From NCBI GenBank assembly GCA_005877225.1, contig VBPK01000140.1, positions 1-21,666 on the forward strand: DNA of 21,666 nucleotides. Direction: 5' to 3'. This document shows, piece after piece, positions 13,195 to 21,258 of the stretch. How positions within the stretch are numbered: the first letter of the stretch is position 1; the number at the start of each line of letters is the position of its first letter. The stretch comes from Nitrososphaerota archaeon. Its GTDB lineage: Archaea > Thermoproteota > Nitrososphaeria > Nitrososphaerales > Gagatemarchaeaceae. Under the pieces are notes generated by a model. That model searched no databases. It was not told the origin of the DNA and saw only the letters and a list, made by a program, of their open reading frames with translations. The position numbers were made by a program, and so were the translations under genes.

Positions 13195-13788
13195 CTACAG
13201 GTTGATCGCTTCTTCCTTGATGCCCGAGGCGTCAACGCTCAGAAGGTCCAGCCCGTTCCCGCTCATCGCGTCCCTCTGAATGGCCGCCTTTATCGAGGAG
13301 ACAAGAACCTCCCTTGCCTCTTTGTGCGTGATGGAGGGAGAGTAGGCCGCCTCGACGACGGCGATCGCCATCTCCGCGCCCGTCCCTATTGCGGCGTATT
13401 CGTCGGAGATTACACTTCCGAGGGGGTCCAGGACGTAAACGAGGGGCTTGTTGCCGACTCCACCCAGGATCACCTGCGTGAGCAGAGGGGCGTACCTCCT
13501 CTCGAACATGAGCACAGACATGAGCTTCGCGACGGAGTTCGGCTTCAGGAATCGCCTCGACTCGAGCTCCTTCAGCTTCGCGTAGGTTGAAACCTCCCTG
13601 ACGAGGTTCTGCATATCGGCTATCATCCCGGCGCAGACGACGCCGACATTCTCGGTGACCTTGAAGACCTTCTTCCCAGCCTTGCTGATGACGTAGTTTC
13701 CAAGAGTTATTCTCCTCTCGGCGCCTAGAATTACTCCGTCCTTGTAGGCGATCCCTACCGCTGTCGCTCCCGGGATGTAAGCTTCCAT
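13195..13788 (-). CDS. psmB: Proteasome beta subunit paralogue lacking the catalytic threonine
   Basis: A 197-residue 20S proteasome beta-type subunit. The fold signature is clear: VGIAYKDGVILGAERRITLG, SKAGKKVFKV, VCAGMIADMQNLVREV, YAPLLTQVILGGVGNKPLVY, and AAIGTGAEMAIAVVE. In active subunits a short propeptide ends at Gly and the next residue is Thr1 of a TTTVGI-type sequence. Here the segment is IPGATAVGI, so the Thr1 position is Ala8, while Glu17- and Lys33-equivalents (E24, K40) are kept. It should assemble but not cut or self-process. TACK archaea often have two beta paralogues, one poorly active, and an intact paralogue lies at 20538-21191. It starts at ATG, 41 bases after rtcA. Confidence 0.92.
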   Translation of the reverse strand: MEAYIPGATAVGIAYKDGVILGAERRITLGNYVISKAGKKVFKVTENVGVVCAGMIADMQNLVREVSTYAKLKELESRRFLKPNSVAKLMSVLMFERRYAPLLTQVILGGVGNKPLVYVLDPLGSVISDEYAAIGTGAEMAIAVVEAAYSPSITHKEAREVLVSSIKAAIQRDAMSGNGLDLLSVDASGIKEEAINL

Positions 13789-13829
13789 GGAAAGATCAGA
13801 GCCTGTAGGCGCGCCCTCTAGACGCCTTA

Positions 13830-14882
13830 TTAGAGCTTGTGCTTGGCGGGCCTTATCGAGGCAGCCCAGGCCTTACCCTGAGAAGCGAAATCGTACGAAC
13901 ATCCGGTGAAGAGGCTCGCGACGTGAAGGCTCGTCTTCAAGTGCTCCGATACGTGCGGAAGAAGGATCATCGAATCCGTCGCCGCAAGAGAGAGGAAGGG
14001 GGCGATGGTGTCGGAGAGATGGACGTCGACACACGCTCCACTCTGGTATGCGGCGGCGAATTCTTTCGCGGCTTCACGACCCACGCTTTCAGCGCTCTTC
14101 CCAAGGGCCCCGATCGAGTCGGAACCCAGGAAGCAGTCCGCGCGGGTCGTCGAGATCAGTACGGAGGAGCCAGGAGAGTCGGAGAGAACTTGGGAGGCGG
14201 TGGCGCTCTCGACATCGATCCCTTGACCCCGAAGGTACGACTTGGCGGCATGCGACTGCCTCTCTGCGACCTGAGCGGGGAGTCTCCCGCACCTGCTCAC
14301 GACGACGACGGAAGCCGGAGGGTTTGACCTCCTCTCCGCGAGTCTGAGGGGTGCGACCTCCTCGCAGGGCTCGACCGAGGCCTTGACCGCCCCTCCTCCG
14401 TTTGGGTAATAACCGCGCTTCGAGGCTTCCGCGCGGCATCTCACCCCAATCAACTTCAGAGCGGGGAGGACGACGTTCGCAAAGTAATCGAATGTGGGAC
14501 TCCACGGCACGTCCGTTCCCCCCAGAAGCTCGAGGTCTAGGCTCGACCCCGAAAGAGACGCCGCGGGGACGACCGCCTGAAGAACTAGGGTGATGCTGGC
14601 CGCGGTCCCCATGTCGACCTTCATCGACGATGCCTCGACGACCCCGGGATAGAAAGTGATTGCGGTAGACCCGACCTCTCCGCCCTCAAGCCTGCCTCCG
14701 CAGACCTCGCGAAGGATCTTGAGGACAGAAGCGTGCTGCGGGCGGAGCCCGGGGTTGTTCCTTCCCGCCCTCACCTTGATGACGCGCACTGGCCGGCCCA
14801 GGATGATCGAAAACGCTACGGCAGTCCTGAGAATCTGCCCGCCGCCCTCGCCGTACGAGCCGTCAATCTCGAGTAGCTCCAT
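13830..14882 (-). CDS. rtcA: RNA 3'-terminal phosphate cyclase
   Basis: A 350-residue RtcA-family enzyme that converts RNA 3'-phosphate ends to 2',3'-cyclic phosphate with ATP. Family segments are DGSYGEGGGQILRTAVAFS at the N-terminus, RAGRNNPGLRPQHASVL, ELLGGTDVPWSPTFDYF near 118-134, KRGYYPNGGGAVKASVEP, DVHLSDTIAPFLSLA, and the adenylylated His in LLPHVSEHLKTSLHV at about residue 314. All main motifs are present and the length is typical. It starts at ATG, divergent from nadM with 97 bases between, and leads a minus-strand unit with the proteasome beta paralogue and the UPF0173 hydrolase. Its cell role in archaea is uncertain but probably RNA end repair or processing. Confidence 0.94.
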   Translation of the reverse strand: MELLEIDGSYGEGGGQILRTAVAFSIILGRPVRVIKVRAGRNNPGLRPQHASVLKILREVCGGRLEGGEVGSTAITFYPGVVEASSMKVDMGTAASITLVLQAVVPAASLSGSSLDLELLGGTDVPWSPTFDYFANVVLPALKLIGVRCRAEASKRGYYPNGGGAVKASVEPCEEVAPLRLAERRSNPPASVVVVSRCGRLPAQVAERQSHAAKSYLRGQGIDVESATASQVLSDSPGSSVLISTTRADCFLGSDSIGALGKSAESVGREAAKEFAAAYQSGACVDVHLSDTIAPFLSLAATDSMILLPHVSEHLKTSLHVASLFTGCSYDFASQGKAWAASIRPAKHKL

Positions 14883-14940
14883 CGCGACGCCTGTCGAAGG
14901 GTCGAAGAAAAATCAATCCGTCGATTTTCCCGACCTACTC

Positions 14941-14948
14941 TTAAATAT
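14941..14948 (+). promoter_or_regulatory. TATA-like box for nadM (possibly also rtcA)
   Basis: TTAAATAT, flanked by ACTC and CCCG, is centred about 35 bases before the nadM TTG, predicting a leader of about ten bases that includes AAGGGAAA. Read on the other strand (ATATTTAA) it is about 60 bases before the rtcA ATG, so a shared divergent promoter is possible but less certain. By eye only. Confidence 0.5.
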
Positions 14949-14979
14949 CCCGCGGGAGCCGCGAAGAATCAAGGGAAAT

Positions 14980-15507
14980 TTGCGCGTCGGCCTCCTTGTG
15001 GGAAGATTCCAGCCATTCCACTATGGGCATCTTGCCGCGGTGAAGTATGCGTTGAAACAGGTCGACTACCTCTACATCGTCGTGGGGAGCGCGCAGAGGA
15101 GCCACGAGCGAGACAACCCTTTCACAGCTGGCGAGAGAATCGAGATGATCAAGGGCGCCCTAGACAACGACAGCGTCGACGGAGCGAGATGGATGGCGAT
15201 ACCAATCTCCGACGCCGACTCACACTCTGTCTGGGTCTCGACCGTGAAGTCGATGGTCCCGAGGTTTGACGTTGCCTTCACGAACGACTCCCTAACTTTC
15301 AGACTCTTCGAGGAGGAGGGACTCGATGTGAAGCCCGTCCCCTATTTAAAGAGGGGGGAGTACTCGGCCACGAACGTCAGGACGAGAATATTGGAGCGGC
15401 GGGATTGGGAGAGGTTGGTGCCTTCGGACGTCGCAAAGAAGGTGAAGGAATTCGGGGGAGTCGATAGGGTGAGAGAGCTTTTGAAGAAGGACCTCCCAGG
15501 TGAATAA
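14980..15507 (+). CDS. nadM: Nicotinamide-nucleotide adenylyltransferase (archaeal NadM type)
   Basis: A 175-residue nucleotidyltransferase that makes NAD+ from NMN and ATP. The ATP-binding motif is VGRFQPFHYGHLAAVKYA (H14-x-x-H17), followed by VVGSAQRSHERDNPFTAGER and, near the end, the second signature YSATNVRTRILERRDW. Length equals that of archaeal NadM. The open frame extends upstream, but the extra sequence lies antisense to rtcA and across the promoter, so the TTG at 14980, giving MRVGLLVGRFQPFH, is the sensible start; an AAGGGAAA just precedes it. Two bases separate it from the aminotransferase gene, so the two are cotranscribed. Confidence 0.94.
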   Translation: MRVGLLVGRFQPFHYGHLAAVKYALKQVDYLYIVVGSAQRSHERDNPFTAGERIEMIKGALDNDSVDGARWMAIPISDADSHSVWVSTVKSMVPRFDVAFTNDSLTFRLFEEEGLDVKPVPYLKRGEYSATNVRTRILERRDWERLVPSDVAKKVKEFGGVDRVRELLKKDLPGE

Positions 15508-15509
15508 GA

Positions 15510-16619
15510 ATGAGCCTCGAGAAACAGAAGCTGATCATGCTCCCGGGGCCGACGAACGTCTCTGAGAGAGTCATGAAGGCGATGACGAGGCCCATCATCA
15601 ACCACAGGGGACCCGAGTTCGGGAAGCTATTTCTCGGATTGAGAGAGAAGGCGAAGAGCCTCTTCCAGACAGGGGGAGAGGTAGTACTCTTTTCATCGTC
15701 GGGGACAGGGGGTGTCGAGGCGGCCGTCTGGAACATCATCAGAAAAGGAGACACCGCGATCGTTCCCGTCTTTGGAGAGTTCAGCGAAAGGTTGGCGGAG
15801 ACGGTTGAGCTGGCCGGCGGCAGGGCGGTGAGGGTGAAGGCGGATTACGGCACCACCCCGACCCTCGCACAACTCGGGAGGGCGATCGAGGGGCCTCGGG
15901 AGTTCAAGGCTCTCTTCCTCGTCCACAACGAGACGAGCACGGGGACCGCCGTTCAGTACGTCGAGGAGGCGTGCAGGCTGGCAAAGGCGCACGACGCGTT
16001 CGTGGTCGTCGATGCGATATCAAGCCTGGGCGGCTACTCGATCCCTGTCGACGGATGGGGGGTCGACCTCTGCGCGACGGCGAGCCAGAAGTGCATCGCG
16101 GCACCGCCGGGGATGGCTCTCGTTTCCGTGAGCGAACGTCTCCTGAAGTACCTGAAGAAATCTCCTCCGGCCACACGCTACTTCGACATCGCGAGGTACT
16201 CGGATTACGGCAGCAGGGGTGAGACACCCTTCACGCCCGCCCTTCCGATCTTCTACGCCCTCGACGAGGCGCTGGATGAGCTGCTCGAGGAGGGGCTAGC
16301 GAATCGAGTTAAGAGGCACGAAGTAAACTCTGCCGCTCTCTACGCCGGTCTGGGGAAGCTTGGGCTCAAGTTCTTTGCGGCGACAGAGGTGAGGTCGAGG
16401 ACCGTCGTGGCGGTGCGATATCCCGCCGGCGTCGACGACGCTACCTTCAGGAAGAAGCTCAGCGAAGAGTTCGGTATCCTCGTGGCGGGGGGGTTTGGTC
16501 CCTTCAAGGGGAAGATGTTCAGGGTGGGTTGCATGGGGTTGGTGTCCGGGGAGTCCGTCGATGCCACCATCGGGGCGGTCGAGAAGACGCTGAAGAGTAT
16601 TCACGGCGTGGCAAGATAG
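15510..16619 (+). CDS. Class V PLP aminotransferase (alanine-glyoxylate/serine-pyruvate type)
   Basis: A 369-residue fold-type I, class V aminotransferase. The start LIMLPGPTNVSERVMKAM is typical of alanine-glyoxylate and serine-glyoxylate transaminases. FSSSGTGGVEAAVWNI (61-76) is the cofactor phosphate loop, HNETSTGT follows at 139-146, VVVDAISSLGG contains the pyridine-binding Asp168, and the Schiff-base Lys is K194 in ATASQKCIAAPPGMAL. Substrates cannot be fixed from sequence: alanine, serine or phosphoserine as donor and glyoxylate or pyruvate as acceptor are all possible, with glyoxylate or serine metabolism most likely. The ATG has an AGGTGA eight bases upstream, inside the nadM end. 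A perfect 16-bp palindrome follows the stop. Confidence 0.92.
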   Translation: MSLEKQKLIMLPGPTNVSERVMKAMTRPIINHRGPEFGKLFLGLREKAKSLFQTGGEVVLFSSSGTGGVEAAVWNIIRKGDTAIVPVFGEFSERLAETVELAGGRAVRVKADYGTTPTLAQLGRAIEGPREFKALFLVHNETSTGTAVQYVEEACRLAKAHDAFVVVDAISSLGGYSIPVDGWGVDLCATASQKCIAAPPGMALVSVSERLLKYLKKSPPATRYFDIARYSDYGSRGETPFTPALPIFYALDEALDELLEEGLANRVKRHEVNSAALYAGLGKLGLKFFAATEVRSRTVVAVRYPAGVDDATFRKKLSEEFGILVAGGFGPFKGKMFRVGCMGLVSGESVDATIGAVEKTLKSIHGVAR

Positions 16620-16621
16620 CA

Positions 16622-16637
16622 GGGCGGCCGGCCGCCC
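16622..16637. repeat. Perfect 16-bp GC palindrome after the aminotransferase
   Basis: GGGCGGCCGGCCGCCC is fully self-complementary, begins two bases after the aminotransferase stop and is followed by a pyrimidine run (TCTTCTCCTC). It could form a stem only with a small unpaired loop in RNA, or a cruciform in DNA; it may act in transcript end formation or as a protein site. Archaeal termination usually relies on T tracts, so calling it a terminator is uncertain. Confidence 0.5.
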
Positions 16638-16703
16638 TCTTCTCCTCGCGACACCGGATCAGGCGCGCGGAGATCAAACGTGAACGACAGGGCCCCAGAG
16701 GGC

Positions 16704-16725
16704 GGAAGGAAGGAAGGAAGGAAGG
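16704..16725. repeat. (GGAA)5.5 tandem microsatellite
   Basis: Five and a half head-to-tail copies of GGAA lie in the 178-bp gap between the aminotransferase and the FKBP start, about 73 bases before the isomerase ATG. Simple repeats of this kind are prone to slippage and could vary in length between strains. The purine run also resembles stacked ribosome-binding sequences but is too far from a start codon to act as one. Confidence 0.75.
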
Positions 16726-16797
16726 TCACGAGCCCCGAGATTCCTGCTTAAGAAGAACGAAGCCTTAAGTGTGATAGAACTACGTGCCCTCGTCCTG

Positions 16798-17550
16798 ATG
16801 ACCTTCTCCAAGGGCGACCTCCTCCTCACCAACTACACGGCTAAGGTGAAAGACACGGGCGAGGTGATAGAGACGACGAGCGAGGGGGAGGCGAAGAAGT
16901 TCGGGATTGTCGACTCCGAGAGGAGGTACGGACCGAGACTCGTCGCGGTGGGCGAGGGATGGGTCCTGGCGGGGCTCGACGAGGAGATAAAGAAGATGGA
17001 GACGGGTGAGAAGAGGGCGATCGAACTCCCCCCCGCGAAGGCGTTTGGCGAGAGAGACCCAACAAAGCTGAGGATGGTGCCGCTAAGGAAGTTCGGAGAG
17101 AGAGCCTCCGAGCTGACGGTGGGGGACACCGTTGACGTGGAGAACAGGGTCGGCACGGTACGATTCATCGGTTCGGGAAGGGCCCAGGTTGACTTCAACC
17201 ACCGGCTGGCGGGAAAGACACTGATTTACGAACTCGAGGTCGTCAAGAAGCTCGAGACGGACGATGAGAAGATACGCGCCCTCATCGAACGCAGGTTTGT
17301 GACCGAGGGTGAGAAGGTGAAGTTCAGTGTGGAGGGGGGAGGAGCACTTTCGATCGAGGTACCCGAAGAACTATTCCTTCTGGAGGGGCTCCAGATCATA
17401 AAGAGAGGAATCTCAAGCGACATCTTTCGCTTCTTGAAGGGGATCGAGAACGTCACCTTCAGGGAGACTTTCGCGAGGAAGGTCAAGGCGGAGGAGGCGG
17501 AGGCTCCCGGGAGAGAGGCTCCTGAGCAGGCCGCAACCCTGCCGAGTTAG
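16798..17550 (+). CDS. FKBP-type peptidyl-prolyl isomerase (long archaeal form)
   Basis: A 250-residue prolyl isomerase and chaperone of the archaeal FKBP family. The N-terminal FKBP domain (FSKGDLLLTNYTAKVKDTGE ... VGEGWVLAGLDEEIKKMETG ... FGERDPTKLRMVPLRKF) holds an inserted-in-flap chaperone domain and closes with VDFNHRLAGKTLIYELEVV. A further ~95-residue C-terminal region follows (DDEKIRALIERRF to the end), as in the long archaeal form. The ATG at 16798 is chosen because the family starts with M-x-F-x-KGD; a GTG at 16771 would add nine residues. TTAAG elements at 16748-16752 and 16765-16769 are possible promoters. The stop overlaps the convergent egsA stop (TTAG). Confidence 0.92.
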   Translation: MTFSKGDLLLTNYTAKVKDTGEVIETTSEGEAKKFGIVDSERRYGPRLVAVGEGWVLAGLDEEIKKMETGEKRAIELPPAKAFGERDPTKLRMVPLRKFGERASELTVGDTVDVENRVGTVRFIGSGRAQVDFNHRLAGKTLIYELEVVKKLETDDEKIRALIERRFVTEGEKVKFSVEGGGALSIEVPEELFLLEGLQIIKRGISSDIFRFLKGIENVTFRETFARKVKAEEAEAPGREAPEQAATLPS

Positions 17551-18590
17551 AAGACGCCTGTCGACTTTGCCAGGCGAAGCGCCTTCTCTCTGTTCAGCTT
17601 GTTCCGCGAGAGAATCGTGTAGCGTTCAGGTCTTATGGAACTCGCCTTAACTAGGGCCTCGACGACCTGCTCCTCCTTCAGGTCCATCTCCGAAGCGGTC
17701 GTGGGAGCCTTTACGTGCTCGAGGGCGGACCTGACTCCCTCCCAGTCAAGCCCGTGTAGCTTCGACATCATTATCGTCCCGATCCCGCACTTCTCGCCGT
17801 GCAACCCCACGCCAGGAGCCAGGAGGTCGAGGTAGTGACTGAAGAGATGCTCGGCGCCGCTGCAGGGCCTGCTGGAACCCGCTATCCCCGCCGCCACCCC
17901 GGCGCTTATCAGCGCCTCAACGATGTCTCTGACACTATCCATCCCAAACTCGCCTATCTTCTTCGAGCCCTCAAGGACGACCGAGGCACTCATCAGAGCC
18001 AGGCTCGCCGCATACCCACCGTAGTACTCTCCCTTCACATCGTGGGCGAGTTGCCAGTCCCTCACAGCGGTCATCTTGGAGACTAGGTCTCCGCAGCCGG
18101 AAGAGAGCAGCCTGCGGGGGGCGGAGGCTATGACGCGGACGTCGGCGAGGATCCCGACGGGAGGCTTCGCCTTCACCGAGTAGGGCCTGTCGAGCCCCTT
18201 TATCGAGGCGAAGGGACTAGAGATTCCGTCGTGGGAGGCGCTCGTCGGGACGCTGAAGAACGGGAGGGCGCTCCTGAAGGCCGCGAGCTTTCCTACGTCG
18301 ACGCTCTTGCCACCACCGAGCCCAATTATGCAGGAGGCACCCCTCGCCGCCGTCATCACCCTCTCGACATTCTGGATGTCGGCCGCGGTCACCTTCACCC
18401 ACTCCACCGACCCGTTCAGAGACGAGCTTACGACTTCGCTGACCTTCTCGTGGACCTTCGTGCCCGCCGCGACGACTGCCTTCCTTTTTTTGGTCCCACC
18501 CTCCTCGATGAAATCGCCCAGCTTCGCCAGCACGCCTCGCCCGATAAGAATCCTCGTAGGAAACTCCATGAGGTGCGCCGAATCGCTCAC
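17547..18590 (-). CDS. egsA: sn-Glycerol-1-phosphate dehydrogenase
   Basis: A 347-residue NAD(P)-dependent enzyme that reduces dihydroxyacetone phosphate to sn-glycerol-1-phosphate, the defining first step of archaeal ether-lipid backbones. The cofactor loop is IIGLGGGKSVDVGKLAA (88-104); PTSASHDGISSPFASI follows at 115-130. The zinc ligands are D168 in GCGDLVSKMTAVRDW, H248 in CSGAEHLFSHYLD, and H264 in LHGEKCGIGTIMM. The family assignment to archaeal lipid synthesis is strong evidence of the host domain. The GTG start is about 26 bases from a TATA-like box, so the message is probably leaderless; an in-frame ATG eight codons in is an alternative. It follows aCPSF1 by 30 bases. Confidence 0.96.
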   Translation of the reverse strand: MSDSAHLMEFPTRILIGRGVLAKLGDFIEEGGTKKRKAVVAAGTKVHEKVSEVVSSSLNGSVEWVKVTAADIQNVERVMTAARGASCIIGLGGGKSVDVGKLAAFRSALPFFSVPTSASHDGISSPFASIKGLDRPYSVKAKPPVGILADVRVIASAPRRLLSSGCGDLVSKMTAVRDWQLAHDVKGEYYGGYAASLALMSASVVLEGSKKIGEFGMDSVRDIVEALISAGVAAGIAGSSRPCSGAEHLFSHYLDLLAPGVGLHGEKCGIGTIMMSKLHGLDWEGVRSALEHVKAPTTASEMDLKEEQVVEALVKASSIRPERYTILSRNKLNREKALRLAKSTGVF

Positions 18591-18611
18591 GAAGTTTTCT
18601 ACGGGGCTGAC

Positions 18612-18619
18612 GATATAAG
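18612..18619 (-). promoter_or_regulatory. TATA-like box for egsA
   Basis: On the minus strand CTTATATC lies just after the aCPSF1 stop and is centred about 26 bases before the egsA GTG. That is the expected TATA-to-start distance, so egsA seems to have its own promoter and a leaderless start. By eye only. Confidence 0.55.
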
Positions 18620-18620
18620 T

Positions 18621-20534
18621 CTAGTATAGACGTATCGCTTCTTGCACGGCGGGGTGAATCGCGGGCACCCTGTAAATCCGCTGTATCGCATAAGCGAGGT
18701 TCTCGACCTTCCTCTTCTCTCCGTGGTTGACGATGACCTGCTGAATCTTCGGCCTGAGCTTCCCGATGAACCGAATTATCTGGTTGTAGTCGCTGTGCCC
18801 ACTGAACCCCTCAACCCTCTGGACCTTGCACCTGACGTCGACGATCTTGATCTTCCCATTCTCACCCATCAGGCTCGCCTGACTCGACCCGTCCAGGACC
18901 CTCCTCCCGAGCGTCCCCTGCACCTGGTAAGAGACGAAGAGCATCTTGTTCTTCTCGTTCGGGGCTATACTCCCAAAGTACTCCAGGACAGGACCCCCCT
19001 CGAGCATCCCTGATGTGGCCATGATTATGGCGGGGTCCTCCCTCAGCGCCTCCTCCCTGTTCGAGGGGTGCTCGATCGCGGTGAAGTACTCTGAGAGGAA
19101 GGGATTCGTCCCCTCGTCGAGCATCATCGTCCTCAGCTCTCTCGAGAGGTAGTCGGCGTAAGAGACGTGAATCGCGGTCGCCTCAGAAATCATCCCCTCT
19201 ATGAAGACCGGAGTCTCGACGAGAGCCTTGTTCTTCATGTACCTGTCGATGACGAGGAGTATCTCCTGTGCCCTTCCAACCGCCGGGATCGGGATGAGCA
19301 CCTTCCCCCCATCCTTGAGGGTCCCGTTTATCGCGTTCACGAAGTTCATCTCTACCTCCTCCCTCAGAGGCATGATGTCCTCCTTCGCTCCGTAGGTGCT
19401 CTCCGTGATTAGTGTCTCGACCCTGGGATAGTTCCAGGTGGCCGAGTCGAGGAGCAGAGTCCTGCCGTACTTGTAGTCTCCGCTGTAGACGACGTTGTGC
19501 GCCCCCTCCCCGATGTGGAGGTGGACCGTCGAGGAGCCGAGTATGTGCCCGGCGTTGTTGAGGACGAGCTTGATGTCCGGCGAGATGTCAGTCACCATCC
19601 CGTACGGCAGAGTGATGGCGTGCTGAATCACGTCCCTGATGTCCTTCTGGTCGTAGATTACCCTCCCCCCCTCTATGTTCGCGATCTTGACGAAGTCATT
19701 CTGCAGGAGAGTCATCAGGGGAAGGGTCGGCTCGCTGCAGTAGACCGGCCCGTCGTAGCCGAACTTGTAGAGCGCGGGGAGGAAGCCCATATGGTCCAGG
19801 TGCGAGTGGCTGATTATGACTCCGTCAATCTCCTCGAGCCCCACGTCGGCCCAGTCCAGGCGGGGGTACGCATCCCAGTTGTTCCGGGCACCGGGATGGA
19901 TTCCGCAGTCGAGCAGGACCTTGCTCTCAGATGTCTCCATTAGGAGGCAAGACCTCCCCACCTCCTGAAAAGCGCCGAGAGTCTTGATCGTGACCTGCTC
20001 AGAAGAGGTGAGGCGTGGGCGGAAGATGGACTCACCAAGGTCCCTCAGAAATAGCTCCCTCACCGCGTTCCCCGACTTCAGGGCGAAGTTCACATTCTGG
20101 ATAGCCGTCGATGTCAGGTGGGGCGCCTTCCTCACCTTTATCTTCCATCCAGTCTGCTCCATTGCGTTCCCGAGGTCGAACCCCCCCTCCTGCGATAGGA
20201 CCTTCGGGTTCCCCACCTCCGCGGTAACCTCGCCGAGGGCGTCGTCGAAGAAGTAGCTCGCCACCGCCGCCTCTTGAGGGAAAAGCCTGTCGAGTATCGC
20301 CCTCGCCTCGTCCTCTGGTTTCCTTATCGACTTCTCCGTCCTTGTTACCACACGCTTCTTGAGGGAGTTAACGATCTCCGAGATGATGTAGTTGTTCTTC
20401 TGCAGGTAGTTGGGATTCTTGGTGTAGAGAGCGATCCTGGGCCCTTCGTACTCTATCCTCGTGATCTGAGCCTCCGCTGGGATGTTGTTCAGGATCGTGC
20501 TCATCAGGTTGACCTGATTTGCCTTCTGTGCCAA
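18621..20534 (-). CDS. aCPSF1 beta-CASP ribonuclease (transcription termination factor FttA)
   Basis: A 637-residue archaeal CPSF73-like endonuclease that cleaves 3' ends of transcripts and drives transcription termination. The N-terminal ~170 residues form KH-type RNA-binding domains (ITRIEYEGPRIALYTKNPNY ... LRDLGESIFRPRLTSSEQVT). The metallo-beta-lactamase core follows: LLDCGIHPG, the metal motif ISHSHLDHMG (243-248), NAGHILGSS (H330) and YSGDYKYG (D353). The beta-CASP part holds VEGFSGHSDYNQI (H580) and VNHGE (H604). All catalytic residues are present and the length is full. The start is TTG, three bases after the upstream psmB stop; it fits the family length better than an ATG at codon 11. 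Pairing with a proteasome beta gene is also seen in methanogens. Confidence 0.97.
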   Translation of the reverse strand: MAQKANQVNLMSTILNNIPAEAQITRIEYEGPRIALYTKNPNYLQKNNYIISEIVNSLKKRVVTRTEKSIRKPEDEARAILDRLFPQEAAVASYFFDDALGEVTAEVGNPKVLSQEGGFDLGNAMEQTGWKIKVRKAPHLTSTAIQNVNFALKSGNAVRELFLRDLGESIFRPRLTSSEQVTIKTLGAFQEVGRSCLLMETSESKVLLDCGIHPGARNNWDAYPRLDWADVGLEEIDGVIISHSHLDHMGFLPALYKFGYDGPVYCSEPTLPLMTLLQNDFVKIANIEGGRVIYDQKDIRDVIQHAITLPYGMVTDISPDIKLVLNNAGHILGSSTVHLHIGEGAHNVVYSGDYKYGRTLLLDSATWNYPRVETLITESTYGAKEDIMPLREEVEMNFVNAINGTLKDGGKVLIPIPAVGRAQEILLVIDRYMKNKALVETPVFIEGMISEATAIHVSYADYLSRELRTMMLDEGTNPFLSEYFTAIEHPSNREEALREDPAIIMATSGMLEGGPVLEYFGSIAPNEKNKMLFVSYQVQGTLGRRVLDGSSQASLMGENGKIKIVDVRCKVQRVEGFSGHSDYNQIIRFIGKLRPKIQQVIVNHGEKRKVENLAYAIQRIYRVPAIHPAVQEAIRLY

Positions 20535-20537
20535 ACT

Positions 20538-21191
20538 CTAATTGTGACCCGAAAACTGAGCCAGGAGCTTCTCCTTCTCCTGCTCCGTGACCTCCCTGTA
20601 CCCGCCCTTGTCGATGACGGCGACGTCGAAGTGGTCACCTGTCGCAACGTTCCGCCTCATCGCCCCGAGTATCGCCTTCGCGGCTAGGGGGTATCCCCTC
20701 GAGGTGGCCATCCCCTCCTTGAACTCCGCTTCCAAGATTCCGTAGGCCACGGGAGAGCCGCTACCAGTCGCGACGACGTGCTCCTGACTCACCGACCCGA
20801 AGAAATCGATGTTGTACATCGAGCCACCCGACTTGTCCACCCCACCGACGAGAACGTCGGCGATGTAGGGGTAGAGTCTGGATGCGAATAGGACGTTCGA
20901 GACGAGGCGCGCGGCCGACTTCACGGGCATCTCGCGCGTCTTCTCGATTCTGTAGGCGCTGGTGTAGTACTTCAAGGTGTCAACGATGCTCTGGGCATCG
21001 GCGACTACCCCGGAGATTGTCATCGCTATGTTCTCGTCTATCTGCAGAAGCTTCCTCCCCCTTCGGTGCGCTATGAACCCGCCCGAGGTGACTCTCGTGT
21101 CGGTGGCGAAGACGACACCGTCGCTGCAGACGAGCCCCACGGTCGTGGTCCCATGGTATACTAGGGAACCCGGGATTTCTTTTCTATCCAA
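20538..21191 (-). CDS. psmB: Proteasome beta subunit, catalytic type
   Basis: A 217-residue 20S proteasome beta subunit of the degradation chamber. A 14-residue propeptide (MDRKEIPGSLVYHG) leads to Thr15, the processed Thr1, in TTTVGLVCSDGVVFATDTRV. The Asp17 (D31) and Lys33 (K47) equivalents are present, as are the SGGFIAHRRGRKLLQI, SGVVADAQSIVDTLKYYT, VLVGGVDKSGGSMYNIDFFG and VVATGSGSPVAYGILE segments. It should therefore self-process and be active, in contrast to the paralogue at 13195-13788. The TTG start has a GGGGTG about nine bases upstream. It is cotranscribed with aCPSF1, three bases downstream. Confidence 0.95.
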   Translation of the reverse strand: MDRKEIPGSLVYHGTTTVGLVCSDGVVFATDTRVTSGGFIAHRRGRKLLQIDENIAMTISGVVADAQSIVDTLKYYTSAYRIEKTREMPVKSAARLVSNVLFASRLYPYIADVLVGGVDKSGGSMYNIDFFGSVSQEHVVATGSGSPVAYGILEAEFKEGMATSRGYPLAAKAILGAMRRNVATGDHFDVAVIDKGGYREVTEQEKEKLLAQFSGHN

Positions 21192-21258
21192 CCTATTGAC
21201 ACCCCTCTTCAGTTAGACCACGCAGATACCTGAACGGTAATCTGGAGGGAATCCCTTT

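Noticed and set aside
14656..14979. 108-residue N-terminal extension of NadM
   Set aside because: It lies antisense to rtcA and across the TATA box, and archaeal NadM proteins begin just before the GRFQPFH motif.
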